NCBI GenBank assembly: GCA_947474365.1
Contig: CANJIU010000005.1
Span: forward strand, 1 to 64,000
DNA from: Opitutia bacterium
Lineage (GTDB): Bacteria > Verrucomicrobiota > Verrucomicrobiia > Opitutales > Opitutaceae
Direction: 5' to 3'
DNA: 64,000 nt
Shown piece by piece: positions 52,779 through 62,605 of the stretch; within the stretch, counting starts at the first letter, position 1, and every line of letters begins with the position of its first letter. The notes under the pieces were generated by a model, which worked only from the letters and a program-made list of their open reading frames with translations, did no database searches and was not told the DNA's origin. The position numbers and the translations under genes were made by a program.

Positions 52779-53204
52779 ATGACTAAGTTGATCCCACGAT
52801 ATTCGAACCTAGTTTTCCTGGCGTGTGCCAGTTTCCTGATCGCTGGCTGTGAGAAAGCCGAGAAGGCCTTCCAGAATCGGAATGATTCGTCTGATCGCAG
52901 CTTCATCCGCAACAATCTGGCCCAGCTTTCAGAAGCTGGCCGAGTTTATACTTTTGATCACAACGTAAGCGTCGTCCGTTTTGACGACGTCGTGGGACCG
53001 CAGAAATTCGTCAAGAAAATCGTTCCGGTCGACGGAGAGGACTATCGCCAGTTCGACTACTCTCCAAATACCAATAGTTGGACCATCATCACAAAGCGCG
53101 GCGTCACGGTAACATTCGAACGGCCTCAAAGGCCCAACCAGCCGGCACAGCCAACGACCACGGCTGTCCCGTCTCCTGCTGCGCAGGAGCCGCGCCAGCC
53201 GTAG
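52779..53204 (+). CDS. Integron cassette gene 1: lipoprotein of unknown function
   Basis: The 141-residue protein starts at ATG 52779 and has a lipoprotein signal (LVFLACASFLIAGCEKAE, lipobox Cys24). The mature part has no recognisable family; a beta-rich middle (YTFDHNVSVVRFDD, YSPNTNSWTIITKRGVTVTFE) is followed by a Pro- and Gln-rich tail that overlaps the attC site. Base composition is visibly lower in GC than the surrounding chromosome, consistent with transfer. The cassette begins at the core GTTGGGC and ends in attC. Confidence 0.78.
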   Translation: MTKLIPRYSNLVFLACASFLIAGCEKAEKAFQNRNDSSDRSFIRNNLAQLSEAGRVYTFDHNVSVVRFDDVVGPQKFVKKIVPVDGEDYRQFDYSPNTNSWTIITKRGVTVTFERPQRPNQPAQPTTTAVPSPAAQEPRQP

Positions 53205-53230
53205 TCGTGGCTGACCTCCAAACGTTGGGC
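53132..53230 (+). repeat. Integron attC site (59-base element type)
   Basis: The outer boxes are GCCCAAC (53132-53138) and GTTGGGC (53224-53230), exact inverted copies that fit RYYYAAC and GTTRRRY. Inside, CAGCCAACGACCACGGCTG and the inverse of CAGCCGTAGTCGTGGCTG pair along their length with one unpaired base, as in the L boxes of attC with an extrahelical base. In the centre CTCCTG and CAGGAG form the terminal hairpin. The 99-base imperfect palindrome overlaps the 3' end of the first cassette gene, as is usual. Confidence 0.85.
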
Positions 53231-53283
53231 AAAGTAACGCCATGTCGTTCAAAAGCGTCGCAATGTTGAGACGGGGCGAAAAC

Positions 53284-53718
53284 ATGAGACTCACGCTGAT
53301 ATTCTTGTTGCTCGCGTCGTACACGCTCGCTGCACCTAAAGCGACGGTCGGTGCTGCCGAAGCTTTCAGTAAGGCCGTCGAGGTGGGGTTGCCGAAAGTA
53401 GCGGTCGATAAAGAAGGCCGAGACCGATTAGTCGTTATGCGTATAGAGATGGAGAAGATCCGGCGCGTCGAAGCTAGTGTCGAAGCGAAATGGAGTTTCT
53501 CGCGACGAGCCAGTACGAGCAACGACATCGTCGAGGCCAACCGACTTTCTACCCTTAGTGGTCTACGAACGTTGGCTGAGAGCTCCCGTTTACTCGTGGC
53601 TCGAAGCCGCGAAGTGGTGACGGAATCGAAGCGAGAGCAGATAGAAGCGTTGTTCACCTCATTAAACCGTGCGGTGGATGAGTATGAGGCGGAGCTTCAC
53701 AGCGGTCGGTACCCGTAA
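53284..53718 (+). CDS. Integron cassette gene 2: secreted protein of unknown function
   Basis: The 144-residue protein starts at ATG 53284 just before a signal peptide (MRLTLIFLLLASYTLAAPK); ATG 53242 is an alternative 12 bases after the attC core. The mature part is predicted helical with Arg- and Glu-rich segments (EMEKIRRVEASVEAKW, REVVTESKREQIEALF), possibly coiled-coil. No family is recognised. Codon use is less GC-biased than in neighbours. A core-like GCCCAAC at 53722-53728 follows the stop, but no matching right-hand box is seen. Confidence 0.75.
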   Translation: MRLTLIFLLLASYTLAAPKATVGAAEAFSKAVEVGLPKVAVDKEGRDRLVVMRIEMEKIRRVEASVEAKWSFSRRASTSNDIVEANRLSTLSGLRTLAESSRLLVARSREVVTESKREQIEALFTSLNRAVDEYEAELHSGRYP

Positions 53719-53733
53719 AGAGCCCAACATAAC

Positions 53734-53958
53734 ATGAGAACTACATTCACGGCTGTGATCGCGATGCTCACGGTACTGATCTGCGGCTGTGCTTCGGGAG
53801 ATCCTAGTAGGCGAAGTGACTTCTCGGCTGGGAAGCCTCCGTCACAAGATAGAGCGACAAAGGTGGACACGCGTGCTCGCCAGCTCGAAAGAGGAGGAAT
53901 GTCGCATGACGAGGCCACGGCACGCGCCGCTATCGAATACGCGAAGGGCGTGAAGTGA
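53734..53958 (+). CDS. Integron cassette-like gene 3: small lipoprotein
   Basis: The 74-residue protein has a lipoprotein signal (TAVIAMLTVLICGCASGD, lipobox Cys19). The mature part is short, with a helical end (RARQLERGGMSHDEATARAAIEYAKG). It starts six bases after the core-like GCCCAAC and is followed by GCTCAAC (53970-53976), which fits RYYYAAC. Complete attC sites are not visible on either side, so it may be a captured and then immobilised cassette. Confidence 0.65.
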   Translation: MRTTFTAVIAMLTVLICGCASGDPSRRSDFSAGKPPSQDRATKVDTRARQLERGGMSHDEATARAAIEYAKGVK

Positions 53959-54070
53959 AAAAGGAAGAAGCTCAACCATGGATCTGATCTTCAGGGGGGA
54001 GGAGACGGATGTCACGGGTGACTCAGCGCGGGGGGTTCAGGGATTCGTCGGGCGTGGTCGTCAGGATCGC

Positions 54071-56017
54071 CTACAGCCCGATCTCGCGCAGCGCTTGCAG
54101 CACCGTGCCCTCGTCGGGTTCGAAGCCGAAAAGCAGTTCCCCTATCAGTGCGGCCTCGATGCGCGCGCGTCGTTCGCCGATGGTCGCCTTCAACCGCTCT
54201 TCCACCAGAAACGCCGCCACTGCACGATGCACGTACGCTGCGCCGAGGCTCGCCGGATTGGCCACCATTCGGCGCAGGCTGGCGGAACCCAGCGCAATGT
54301 TCGACAGCGGGTGGGCGGATGAGCGGGCGCGTTCGTAGGTCATCGGTACGTTGAGCCAGACAGTGCGCTCCGTGCCGTTTTCTTTCAGCGTCACCGCCAC
54401 GGTCGGTGTGGCACTCCAGCGGTCGTAATGCGTGGTGACGCCATCCGTGCCCGTCGCGAGGACCTGCGTAGGTGCGGGTTTCTGCGCCGGATTTTTGCGC
54501 TCCGCTTCCAGTTTTCTTTTCTCGGCGTAGAGCGGATGATTGAAATCAGGCGACTGTTGGACCTCCACCACGTCCTTATAAGTGGGTACATCGACCCAGC
54601 CCGTGAATACTTGGTCTCCCTGCCTCGTGCCCGGCCCGTTTTCGTTGATGCTCCTTGTGCGGTAAGTGGCCTTTCGCTCCGTCGCGACGAGCACGCGCTT
54701 TTTCGAGCGGGTTTCGACGACCGGACGGACGGCGGCGATCTTCTTGTCGAGCTCGGCGAGCTTCTTGTCGAGTTCGGCGATCGTCGCTTTGAGTGCGGCG
54801 TCGCGTTCGGCCACCTCGCGCTCGTAGTTGCGATTCACGGCGGGCACGCGCTGCGTGACGGCGCGCGTGCGTCCGGCGACGATTTCGGGCGCGCGCTTCG
54901 AGCCGGGAGCGTGGATGGTCAGCAGAACCGCGGTTGGGTCGCGCCGATAAAACGTGTTGAGCGACTTGAGATCGGAACTGGCGAGCCGCTCGGGCGGTAT
55001 GTTCAACAGCGGCACGAACCGGCGGGCGAGAAGTTCGGCGGGGTGTCGCAGCACCGGCGACCATGGCGGAATTGCAGGGCCGCTGGCCGAAAGATCGCCG
55101 TCGCTCGCGACGAGCATGAGCCAGGGCAGACTGATGAGCGCACCTTGACGCCAGGACAGCCAGTCGAGTTCATCGGTTCGCACGGTTTCCCTTTCTTCGA
55201 CGCGCCGACCACTCCACCACCACTCGCGGTCCATCGCCAAACGGAGCAGGAAAACCGTGCCGAACCGCCCGGCTTTGCGGGCGGGCTCGACGAACGACAA
55301 AAGGTGCGGTTGCAGATCGCGCGCAGGGAGCGCGCGCGCGCGGTCGGTGCGGGCCATTTCCTCGGCCGCGCGCCGCACCCGCATCCAACCCGCCAGATGT
55401 GCAATCAACGCGGCCGGATCGCCTTCGTTGATCGCTGCCGTCACACCTGCCATCGCGGCAGCGTGGGCTGACGGCTCCTGCTCCAGATTCGTCAGGGGAA
55501 GACGGTATTCGGGCCGGTCGAGAATCGCCCGCACTTCCGGCGTGCGCACCAGTGACGGCGACCCGAGGCGGGGCGGCGCAACCGGACCGCCTGGAGCGCC
55601 GACGGTCGAGGAAGGTTCGTTGCTGGCGCCACTCGCCGAGCGCAGACCGCCCGACTCCGCTCGCCGACGCAGCGCGGCAATCTCGTCGTTCGGCCGGCCG
55701 CCATTTTGGCGTTGGAGCTCGTCGGCGAGATCGCTGAGCGCGAATACGGACCCGAGATCGGAGGCGGCGCGGAGCGCCTTGAGCGGTGTGGTTTCTGCCT
55801 CGCCTTGTGCAGGCGGAAGTTGCTCGACCACGGCGTGCCAAAACGCCGCAGCGCCCGCATGTCGCCGCGCGCCCGAGCCGAATTCGTAGGCCACTTCGAG
55901 ATCCATCGCGGCACCGGTCGAACCCCTGACGAAAGCGAGTCGCGCCTTGTCGAGGTCGAGTTGGTCGTCCGTTTGGGGGTCAGGCAGGGGATTGTTGCTC
56001 GCTCGCCACCGACTCAT
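54071..56017 (-). CDS. Large protein of unknown function with a coiled-coil segment
   Basis: The 648-residue protein starts at ATG 56017, nine bases after the stop of the preceding gene. Residues about 25-125 have Sel1/TPR-like helical repeats (ARLAFVRGSTGAAMDLEVAYEFG). Residues 398-432 form a charged heptad-like coil (EREVAERDAALKATIAEL, DKKLAELDKKIAAV). The C-terminal part is beta-rich, then helical. It has no signal peptide. I do not recognise a family. Gene order suggests that it works with the two genes upstream. Confidence 0.78.
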   Translation of the reverse strand: MSRWRASNNPLPDPQTDDQLDLDKARLAFVRGSTGAAMDLEVAYEFGSGARRHAGAAAFWHAVVEQLPPAQGEAETTPLKALRAASDLGSVFALSDLADELQRQNGGRPNDEIAALRRRAESGGLRSASGASNEPSSTVGAPGGPVAPPRLGSPSLVRTPEVRAILDRPEYRLPLTNLEQEPSAHAAAMAGVTAAINEGDPAALIAHLAGWMRVRRAAEEMARTDRARALPARDLQPHLLSFVEPARKAGRFGTVFLLRLAMDREWWWSGRRVEERETVRTDELDWLSWRQGALISLPWLMLVASDGDLSASGPAIPPWSPVLRHPAELLARRFVPLLNIPPERLASSDLKSLNTFYRRDPTAVLLTIHAPGSKRAPEIVAGRTRAVTQRVPAVNRNYEREVAERDAALKATIAELDKKLAELDKKIAAVRPVVETRSKKRVLVATERKATYRTRSINENGPGTRQGDQVFTGWVDVPTYKDVVEVQQSPDFNHPLYAEKRKLEAERKNPAQKPAPTQVLATGTDGVTTHYDRWSATPTVAVTLKENGTERTVWLNVPMTYERARSSAHPLSNIALGSASLRRMVANPASLGAAYVHRAVAAFLVEERLKATIGERRARIEAALIGELLFGFEPDEGTVLQALREIGL

Positions 56018-56026
56018 ATCAACCGC

Positions 56027-57310
56027 CTACACTGTGGCACCGATCGATTTGCGAACTGTCTGGTCAGCGAGATCCGACAATGTCACCTTCTGGGGCGACG
56101 AAAGTCTGGCCACGTTGAATTTATGCGCGGCCGCAAAGCGCTCTCCCGTTAACGCCATTTGGAACTCATAGTAGTCCGACGCACCACCATGGCGGCGGAG
56201 AAATTCGAGCACAGCCGTCGCTACCGCATCGGCTGCGCGTTTGTTCGACAATCGATCGAGTGTTTTAATCAAGGCCTCCGCCGGTTCTTTGACCGCGTCG
56301 TAGTTCGGCGAGGTCAGCAGTGCGCTTTCGAGTTGGACGAGCGCCGCGAGGGCCGTCTGCTCAATCGTCGCGGCGTCAGGCGCTAATTTTGTCGGAGACG
56401 GTGGAATCGGCGGAGCTGCCGTCGCCGCCACGGCCGGAGGGGGCGCAGGTGAGACGGCGAGGCCGCGCCATTTGAGGTAGCTCGCGGAGGCGGTGAAACC
56501 GAGCGCCGCGGCTTTTTCGAGCCAGGCGCGGGCTTCGCCCGGAGGGATCGGGGACGTGTCATCGGGGAGAAGTTTTACGGCCAGCTTCACCATCCCCCAC
56601 GAGCTACCCGCCTCCGCCGCCGCCCGGAAGGAGTCAAGAGAATCCTTTGGTTGGCCCCCAATTTTCAACGCCTGCGCTCGGTCGATGCGGGATCCAAGGG
56701 CTCCCCAAAAATACACGAGATCCCCATCCACGGGCGTGTCCAAGCCGAGCCCGCTCGCGATCCCTAGATCGAAGATGGCCCCGTAGTTGCCCTGCATCAC
56801 GGCGCGAACTCGCACACTGCGCAGATCGAGGTTCTCAGTGGCAAGTTTTGGGCCGCGTCTGCCCCGGGGCGCCGTTGCCCAAGTCGCGGTGCGCTTGGCC
56901 CAGTCGTCTGGCGCGCGGGCGGTCAGCTTGGCGATGGCTTGGCGGAGCGCGAGAAGCTCCTGCTGGTTGGCGGAAAGCACGGAGGGGAGGCTGGCGGCGT
57001 AGTGCTCGGGGGCGTGTTCTACCAAGGCAACGAAGGCCTCCAAACCGCCGTGTTTGTTGACGAAATCAGCGATGCCTGAGGCGAGGTTCGAGGCGATCGG
57101 TGCCGGCAGCTCACGTGCAAAAACGCCCATCAGCTCACCCGCCGGTTCGCCGCAGGATGCCAAATTTTCCAGTGCCCGAAATTTGGTCTCAAACGTCTCG
57201 ACCGCTGCGAGCACCCGCTCAGTGCGCGCCGTGTCGGCCTGACCGAACGCAGTCGCCACCGTCGCCAATAAGAATCCAAACCGGGTGAAAAGTGGGGGGA
57301 AATATCTCAT
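56027..57310 (-). CDS. Secreted protein of unknown function with Sel1-like segments
   Basis: The 427-residue protein has a signal peptide (YFPPLFTRFGFLLATVATAFG). Helical repeats like SLDSFRAAAEAGSSWGMVKLA and ARAWLEKAAALGFTASASYL resemble Sel1 repeats. A Pro-rich linker (about residues 290-315) separates them from a second helical region. The start overlaps the stop of the gene upstream (ATGA at 57307-57310). The substrate or partner is unknown. Confidence 0.8.
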   Translation of the reverse strand: MRYFPPLFTRFGFLLATVATAFGQADTARTERVLAAVETFETKFRALENLASCGEPAGELMGVFARELPAPIASNLASGIADFVNKHGGLEAFVALVEHAPEHYAASLPSVLSANQQELLALRQAIAKLTARAPDDWAKRTATWATAPRGRRGPKLATENLDLRSVRVRAVMQGNYGAIFDLGIASGLGLDTPVDGDLVYFWGALGSRIDRAQALKIGGQPKDSLDSFRAAAEAGSSWGMVKLAVKLLPDDTSPIPPGEARAWLEKAAALGFTASASYLKWRGLAVSPAPPPAVAATAAPPIPPSPTKLAPDAATIEQTALAALVQLESALLTSPNYDAVKEPAEALIKTLDRLSNKRAADAVATAVLEFLRRHGGASDYYEFQMALTGERFAAAHKFNVARLSSPQKVTLSDLADQTVRKSIGATV

Positions 57311-57894
57311 GAGGGAGAAGCGTTTCCGGACTCGGCCAGCGGTAGCAGATTCGATGGAATCTCACCCGGTGGGTAGCTCCGCGGCTTGTTGCGGGCGAGC
57401 CAGCGGAAAGCACTTGGCGCGAAGATCGCGAGGAGTGCAATTTTTAGGACGATCAGCCAGGCGAGGCCGTTGAAGATCAGGAACAGCGCCGCGATTAACA
57501 CCATGAACCCAACAAAAATCATCGCGCCCCAGTTCATGGCGTACGCGGCGCCAGTCGCGCCGGCGGTGAAACGACACCCCGGCGCGTGCTGTGCCAGCGC
57601 GCCGTGCAGCGCCCGCACGAACGCGACATACTCCGGGCTCGTATCGGCGAAATCGTAGACGCCGCGGCAGGTGCGGTTGAAAAATTCGTGCGTCTGACCG
57701 CTGCGCCACGCGAGCCGACAGCGAAACCGATTGGGTTCGGGCCGGGTCGGTGCAAAAGTAAGCCGTACCTCTTTAACGTTGGCCAAAGTCAGCTCCGGCG
57801 GCGCGGGTGTCCCATCGTCGAATCGAAGGGTCGCGCCCTCTAGCACCCAGACTTTCGCCGGGGAAAACGCATCGTTTCGGGTCGCGTAACGCAT
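57307..57894 (-). CDS. Membrane protein of unknown function
   Basis: The 195-residue protein starts at ATG 57894 (an upstream start at 57966 would add an Arg- and Ser-rich stretch). The N-terminal 130 residues are soluble, beta-rich and resemble a PH-like domain (VWVLEGATLRFDDG, LANVKEVRLTFAP, CRLAWRSGQTHEFFNRTCRG). Two transmembrane segments follow (GAMIFVGFMVLIAALFLIF and LAWLIVLKIALLAIFAP). It is translated together with the next gene through an ATGA overlap. Confidence 0.75.
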   Translation of the reverse strand: MRYATRNDAFSPAKVWVLEGATLRFDDGTPAPPELTLANVKEVRLTFAPTRPEPNRFRCRLAWRSGQTHEFFNRTCRGVYDFADTSPEYVAFVRALHGALAQHAPGCRFTAGATGAAYAMNWGAMIFVGFMVLIAALFLIFNGLAWLIVLKIALLAIFAPSAFRWLARNKPRSYPPGEIPSNLLPLAESGNASPS

Positions 57895-58095
57895 TTGACG
57901 GCGATTCGTGACTAATTTGCTGCGAGAACGCGACCGAGATTTGCCAAGGAATCGGTGGAAGCCCAAGACTGGCCCTGCCGGGCGGTTCCCCGCGATCGCG
58001 CATCACCTGCAGATGGGAACACCGAGCAGCCTGCCCGATCGATCGAAAGCGAAACGGTCATGACGACCACGGAGCCGCGGGCAGAGCGGTGCGGC

Positions 58096-59483
58096 TCAAG
58101 GCTTCGTCGCGGCACCGGTCAACTCCGAGCGGGCCTTGGCGAGCTTGTCGGAGTATTCCTTGAGATCGTCCGACGTCGGGTCGAACTCGCGCAGAAGGGA
58201 AACCGCCTTTTCCAAGTCGGCGCAACGGGCCTCCCGTTGGGCTTGATCCTGCGGCTCGAGAAAGGCGCGGGCCAAACCACGGCTGTAGAAATAGACCGCC
58301 ACTCGCGGATCAAGTTCGATGGCCTTGGTCTGGTCGTCGACGTTGCCCTGGTCGTCGTCGAGCCAGCCCCGGGCACCCCCCCGTCGCCAATAGTAAAGGG
58401 CACAGCGGGGATTGAGGCGAATCGCCTCGTCATAGTCGGCCCGGGCGCCGGCATAGTCCTTCTTCTCCAGTTTCGCGCGTCCTTTTTTGAACTGAGCGTA
58501 GGCCTCGGGATGATCCCGCGCCTCCACGTTGTACGGAAGTTCGTCGCGGGCCTCGACCAGGCGTTTCCGATACTCCGCGGCATCTGGGAGCTTGTTCTTT
58601 TCCGCGAGCGCCGCGGCCTTCTCGTAGTCGGCGAGGCGGATTTCCCATTCGTCATACCAGCTGACGGCCATGCCATGCTCGTAGTAGTACTCGGCTCGGT
58701 CGGGGTTCAGCCGAATCGCGGCGGCCTCGTCTTCTGCCCACCGCGGCGTTCCTCCAGTCGCCGCTTGCATTGGGCGCGCTCGTGGAAGCTGGGAGCCCAT
58801 TTCGGATCGAGGGCAATCGCCTTGGTGAAATCCTCGATGGCGCCGGTGAGACCTCGGTAGGTGTCCTTGTCCTGCTTGGCGCGCCCGCTTTTGAAATAGT
58901 CATGCGCCTCGGGGTGATCCCGGGCTTCGACATTGTAGGTCAGAGCCTCCTGAGCCTCCCGCAGTCGGGTCTGGTAGTCGGCTTTGTCGCTCACGTTTCT
59001 TTCCATCGCAAGCTGCAGCGCCGTCTCGAAGTCGGCCACCTGGCCCTCGTAGTCTTTCAGCCAACTCCGGGCGTTGCCCCGGCCCCAGTAGAGTTGCGGG
59101 CGGGTCCTGGGATCGATCGCGATTGCGGCATTCTCATCCGCCAGCCACGCTTGGTACTCCTTCAGGTTGTAGCGGCAGAGTCCACGTTGGTGATACGAGT
59201 CGACCTTGTCCGCGGGCTTTTTCGCCCGTTCGATGGCCTTGGTAAGATAGTCGGCCGCGGTGCGGTAATTGCGGGCCTCGTAAAGCTCCATCGCGTAAAG
59301 ATAGAACGCGGTGCTGTCGGCCGTGGCCGGAGGTTCCGCCCGCGACGCCGGGACCGCCATCGTCAGGACTGCCACGAACATCAGGAGCTGCGCACTCCAT
59401 GTGCGCGTCCGGCAAACGCGGCGGCGTGGCCGGGCCAAGAAAGCGGACGGTAGCGTGTGGGGCGAATCGGAGCGAGCCGTCAT
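58096..59483 (-). pseudogene. TPR protein split by a frameshift
   Basis: Two overlapping minus-strand frames belong to one protein. The first (ATG 59483) has a signal-like segment (LLMFVAVLTMAVPASRAEP) and TPR repeats up to SFHERAQCKRRLEE; the second continues from AEDEAAAIRLNPDRAEYYYEHG to the stop at 58096. The break lies near 58731-58750. The halves carry a repeated block, EALTYNVEARDHPEAHDYF and DELPYNVEARDHPEAYAQF, which shows that they are one tandem-repeat protein of about 450 residues. The cause may be a real mutation or an assembly error. Expression of each part cannot be excluded. Confidence 0.7.
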
Positions 59484-59494
59484 GATGGCACCGT

Positions 59495-62453
59495 TTAGTT
59501 GTCCCAGAAATGATCGAAAAGCTCGCGGTCACCCCGATATTCCCAGGACCAGGTCACCTCGTCCCACGTGGTGGTGGTGCGCGGCACCCCCCGATAGCCT
59601 CGGGTGGTCACGTAGTCCCCCTTGTCGTAGAAGCTCCGGTCTCCGTTGGGATCGCGCTCCCAGACCTGCTCCTCCGACTCCCTCCTGCGCTCCGTGACGT
59701 GCCGGACCTGTCTCCAGGCTGCACTGATCCGCTGGATTCTCTGTTGCTGCGCCGGCGGAAGCCAGGAAAACGCGCGTTGGTCGAGTTGCGCGTTACGATC
59801 GGCAATGATCGCCTTCATGAACTGTATCACCTGCGGCTGGAGCAAGGTGGCGACCATTCCCAATGGGGCATCCGGCGGCGGATGCGGCAGGCCCGACTGA
59901 TACATCCGCCCCAAAATCGCGAGTTTCGTCGGGTCGTCCTTCGCCCGGGACCACGTTTGGTTCAACGTATCCACGACCTCCTTGGTGGGGGCCAGGCCGG
60001 CCTCGGCCATGCGTTGGAGGATTTGCAATTTACTCCTATCGTCCTCGACGTGCGCCAACGCGTGATACAGCCACTGCGGGCCGTGTTCCTCGTAGTCCTC
60101 CGCCAGGTGCGGGTACTTGAGCATCCAATCGCCGAGCGTATATTCCATGCCGCCGAGGTACACCGGTCCCGGCAGGCGGTAGCTCCGATTGACGGCGATG
60201 CGGAGCTTCTCGATGGCCTCCTTGTGCCAGCCCACCTCATAGCGCTCCTTGGCTGCTTCGAAGGCCTTGATCAGATCCTGATCCAGATAACGGAGGATGT
60301 CCTTGAGATACTTGGCGATTTCTTCCGGCAGGCCTGGCTTGGCGAGCAGGCGCTGGCAGCGCGCTAGGGACTGTTCCCAATGCCCGGTCATCTGCTCCGC
60401 CCAGGCCCAGCGGACTTCCATGGCGTCATCCACCGGTCCCACCTTGGCGAATTCCTCGATTGCGGTGAGGATCGCGGGCCAGTTGGCCGGTTTTTCGGCG
60501 AAGAGCTGGTCCACCGCCTGCCGTGCCGCCGTGCCGGCTTCCACCGCCTTGGCCCGCAGGTTGGCTTTCATCTCGGAATTGAGTGCACTCTCTGCGGCGA
60601 GGGTGAAAAACTCGGCCGCGCTGCCCTTTTTGCCCTTGGACCAATTTTCCATGGCGCGAGAGGAATAAAGGCCCGCCTGGCTGTCGGCATAGCAGGCAAA
60701 CGTGGGCGCCAGCTTCGCCATCGACCGGTACGCGGCGGCGATGGCTTCATAATCGGTTTTGCCGAGCACGGCCGTCAGCGCTTTAACGGCCGCCTGATAT
60801 TCGGGCTGAGCCGCGACGATTTTTTCCCGCCGCTGCCGCAGACGCGCCAACACCACGGCCGAAGGAGAATGCTTCTCCAGCTTGGCGAGGGCCTCGTCAA
60901 AGATCGCGAGGTCGGCTGCGCACAAGACATTATGGTAGAGGATTTCGGTCTGAAATTCCGTCTTCAGCCCCAGTTCGATCACCTGGTTGAGCCGATCGGT
61001 ATAGAGACGCATGTAGGCCCCTTCATTGCTGGAAACAAGGGCGCAGGCATCGAGCCTCACGTGATGCGCCGCCGCATTTTTCGGTGAATCCTTCAATATT
61101 CCCTCCACCAATTCCTCGGCCCGCGCGATAAACTTCGCCTGCAGACTGGCCGGGATTACATTTTCGGCGAGGGCGAGCCAGATTCGGGCGGTGAGTGCCA
61201 TCGTGCCCGGATCGGAGTGAGTGCGGATCACGCAGGCAAAGGAGCGGCCGGGCAGGTCCACCTTCATCGAGTATTCGGCCAGGGCGTTCCACGCGGCGGG
61301 TGATTCGGGTTCACGCCGTAAAGCCTCCAGGAGAGGCGGCAGCCGCGTTTTCTCGGCCTCACGCGAGGACTTGATTGAGGCTGCCAGCGTCGCCGGGTTT
61401 TGGCCCTCGATGTTTGTGTTTCCCGGCGCGGCCGCCTCCAGATCGCGCAGCAGCTGTTCGGCGCGCGTGAGATCGCCGGCGCGGGCCCGGTTCAGCGCGT
61501 ACCGGTGCAGATAGAGCGGGCTCTTCGGCTCGTCCTTCAGCAGCACCGCGAATTCCCTTCCGCCGCTGTCCAGCAGGTTGAAATTGGTGCACGCCCGGGC
61601 CAGGCCGAAGCGAATCCGCCGGTCCTCCGGATGGTCCTTCAGGCGCCGCCGGGCGAGCTTGATGGCCCGGGGCCATTCACGTCGTTCCAGCGCCTGCCCG
61701 ATTTTTTCCGCAAGTTCGGTTTCCTTGACGTCGCTCACGTCATAACTCTCAAGGATCTTCTCCAGTTCTGCCTCGTGTTCGCTGCAGGAAATCTGGGTGG
61801 CGAAGGTGGTCACCGCATCGCGGTAGTGGTCCAGGGTGGGCGCGTGTCCGGGCAGGGCAAGCGTCGCCACCCGCCAGGCTTCGATCGCATCGAGAGGCCG
61901 GTGGTCACGCTCCGCCCATTCCGCCATGCCCCGGGCCATCAGGTAGTCGTCCGCCGGGGGGATCGGGCAACACGTCCAGCAGCAACCGCAGGAACGTTTC
62001 GTGATCCCCCGACGGGTCGCGCAGTATCAGGAGGACTTGGACGCGATTCGCGATGGGCTCATCGTCGACCTTCGCTGGCATGAGCTTGCGCGCGCCGGCG
62101 AGATCGCCCTTTTCCATCAGCAGGAAAGCCCGGAGGGCGTCCGGGGCCGGCGAGCCGGGGGCCTGTTTCGCCATCGCGGCGAGATCCGCCTCCGCGAGAT
62201 CGGGCCGGTTCATGACCCAAAAGGTGAGGACGCGCTGTGCGAGCAGCCGCTGCCGCACTTCCAGATTATTTTCACCGGACGCTGCGACCGCCGCGGTGTA
62301 TTTGGCCGTGGCCATGGTCATCTGTCCGGCGGCGAGCAGGGTCGCGCTTTCACGCACGAGGTCCGCTGACGTCACGGGTGCGGGCGCGGCGGCCCTCCCC
62401 GGCGAGGCGGCTGCCAAGACGAGCAGCAGACAGAGGCGCGGGATTCCAACCAT
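59495..62453 (-). pseudogene. Large TPR-type secreted protein split by a frameshift
   Basis: The N-terminal part starts at ATG 62453 with a signal peptide (IPRLCLLLVLAAASPGRAAA) and helical repeats, and runs into a G6 run at 61956-61961 (C6 in the coding sense). After removing one base there, translation continues through DDYLMARGMAEWAERDHRPL into an 814-residue TPR-like chain that ends at 59495. The full protein would have about 980 residues. The later part has TPR-like repeats (RRLKDHPEDRRIRFGLARA) and a Trp/Tyr-rich C-terminus (TTTTWDEVTWSWEYRGDREL). It may be a homopolymer sequencing error or phase variation. It is followed 12 bases later by the other frameshifted TPR gene. Confidence 0.68.
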
Positions 62454-62605
62454 GGATTCGGTCTGCCTGAAATCATGGCCGGCAGGCAACGCTACAATTG
62501 CCGCCGGCGTACGCGTTGTTGCGTAAAGGGGCCGGCTATTCGTGTGGTTCGCGCTGAAGCCGGCAAAACGTGCCGGAGCCGGAAACCGTGCGCCTCCCGC
62601 TCGAG

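Noticed and set aside
53722-53880. A complete attC after cassette gene 2
   Set aside because: The left box GCCCAAC is present, but no GTTRRRY box or inner arms were found within the expected distance.
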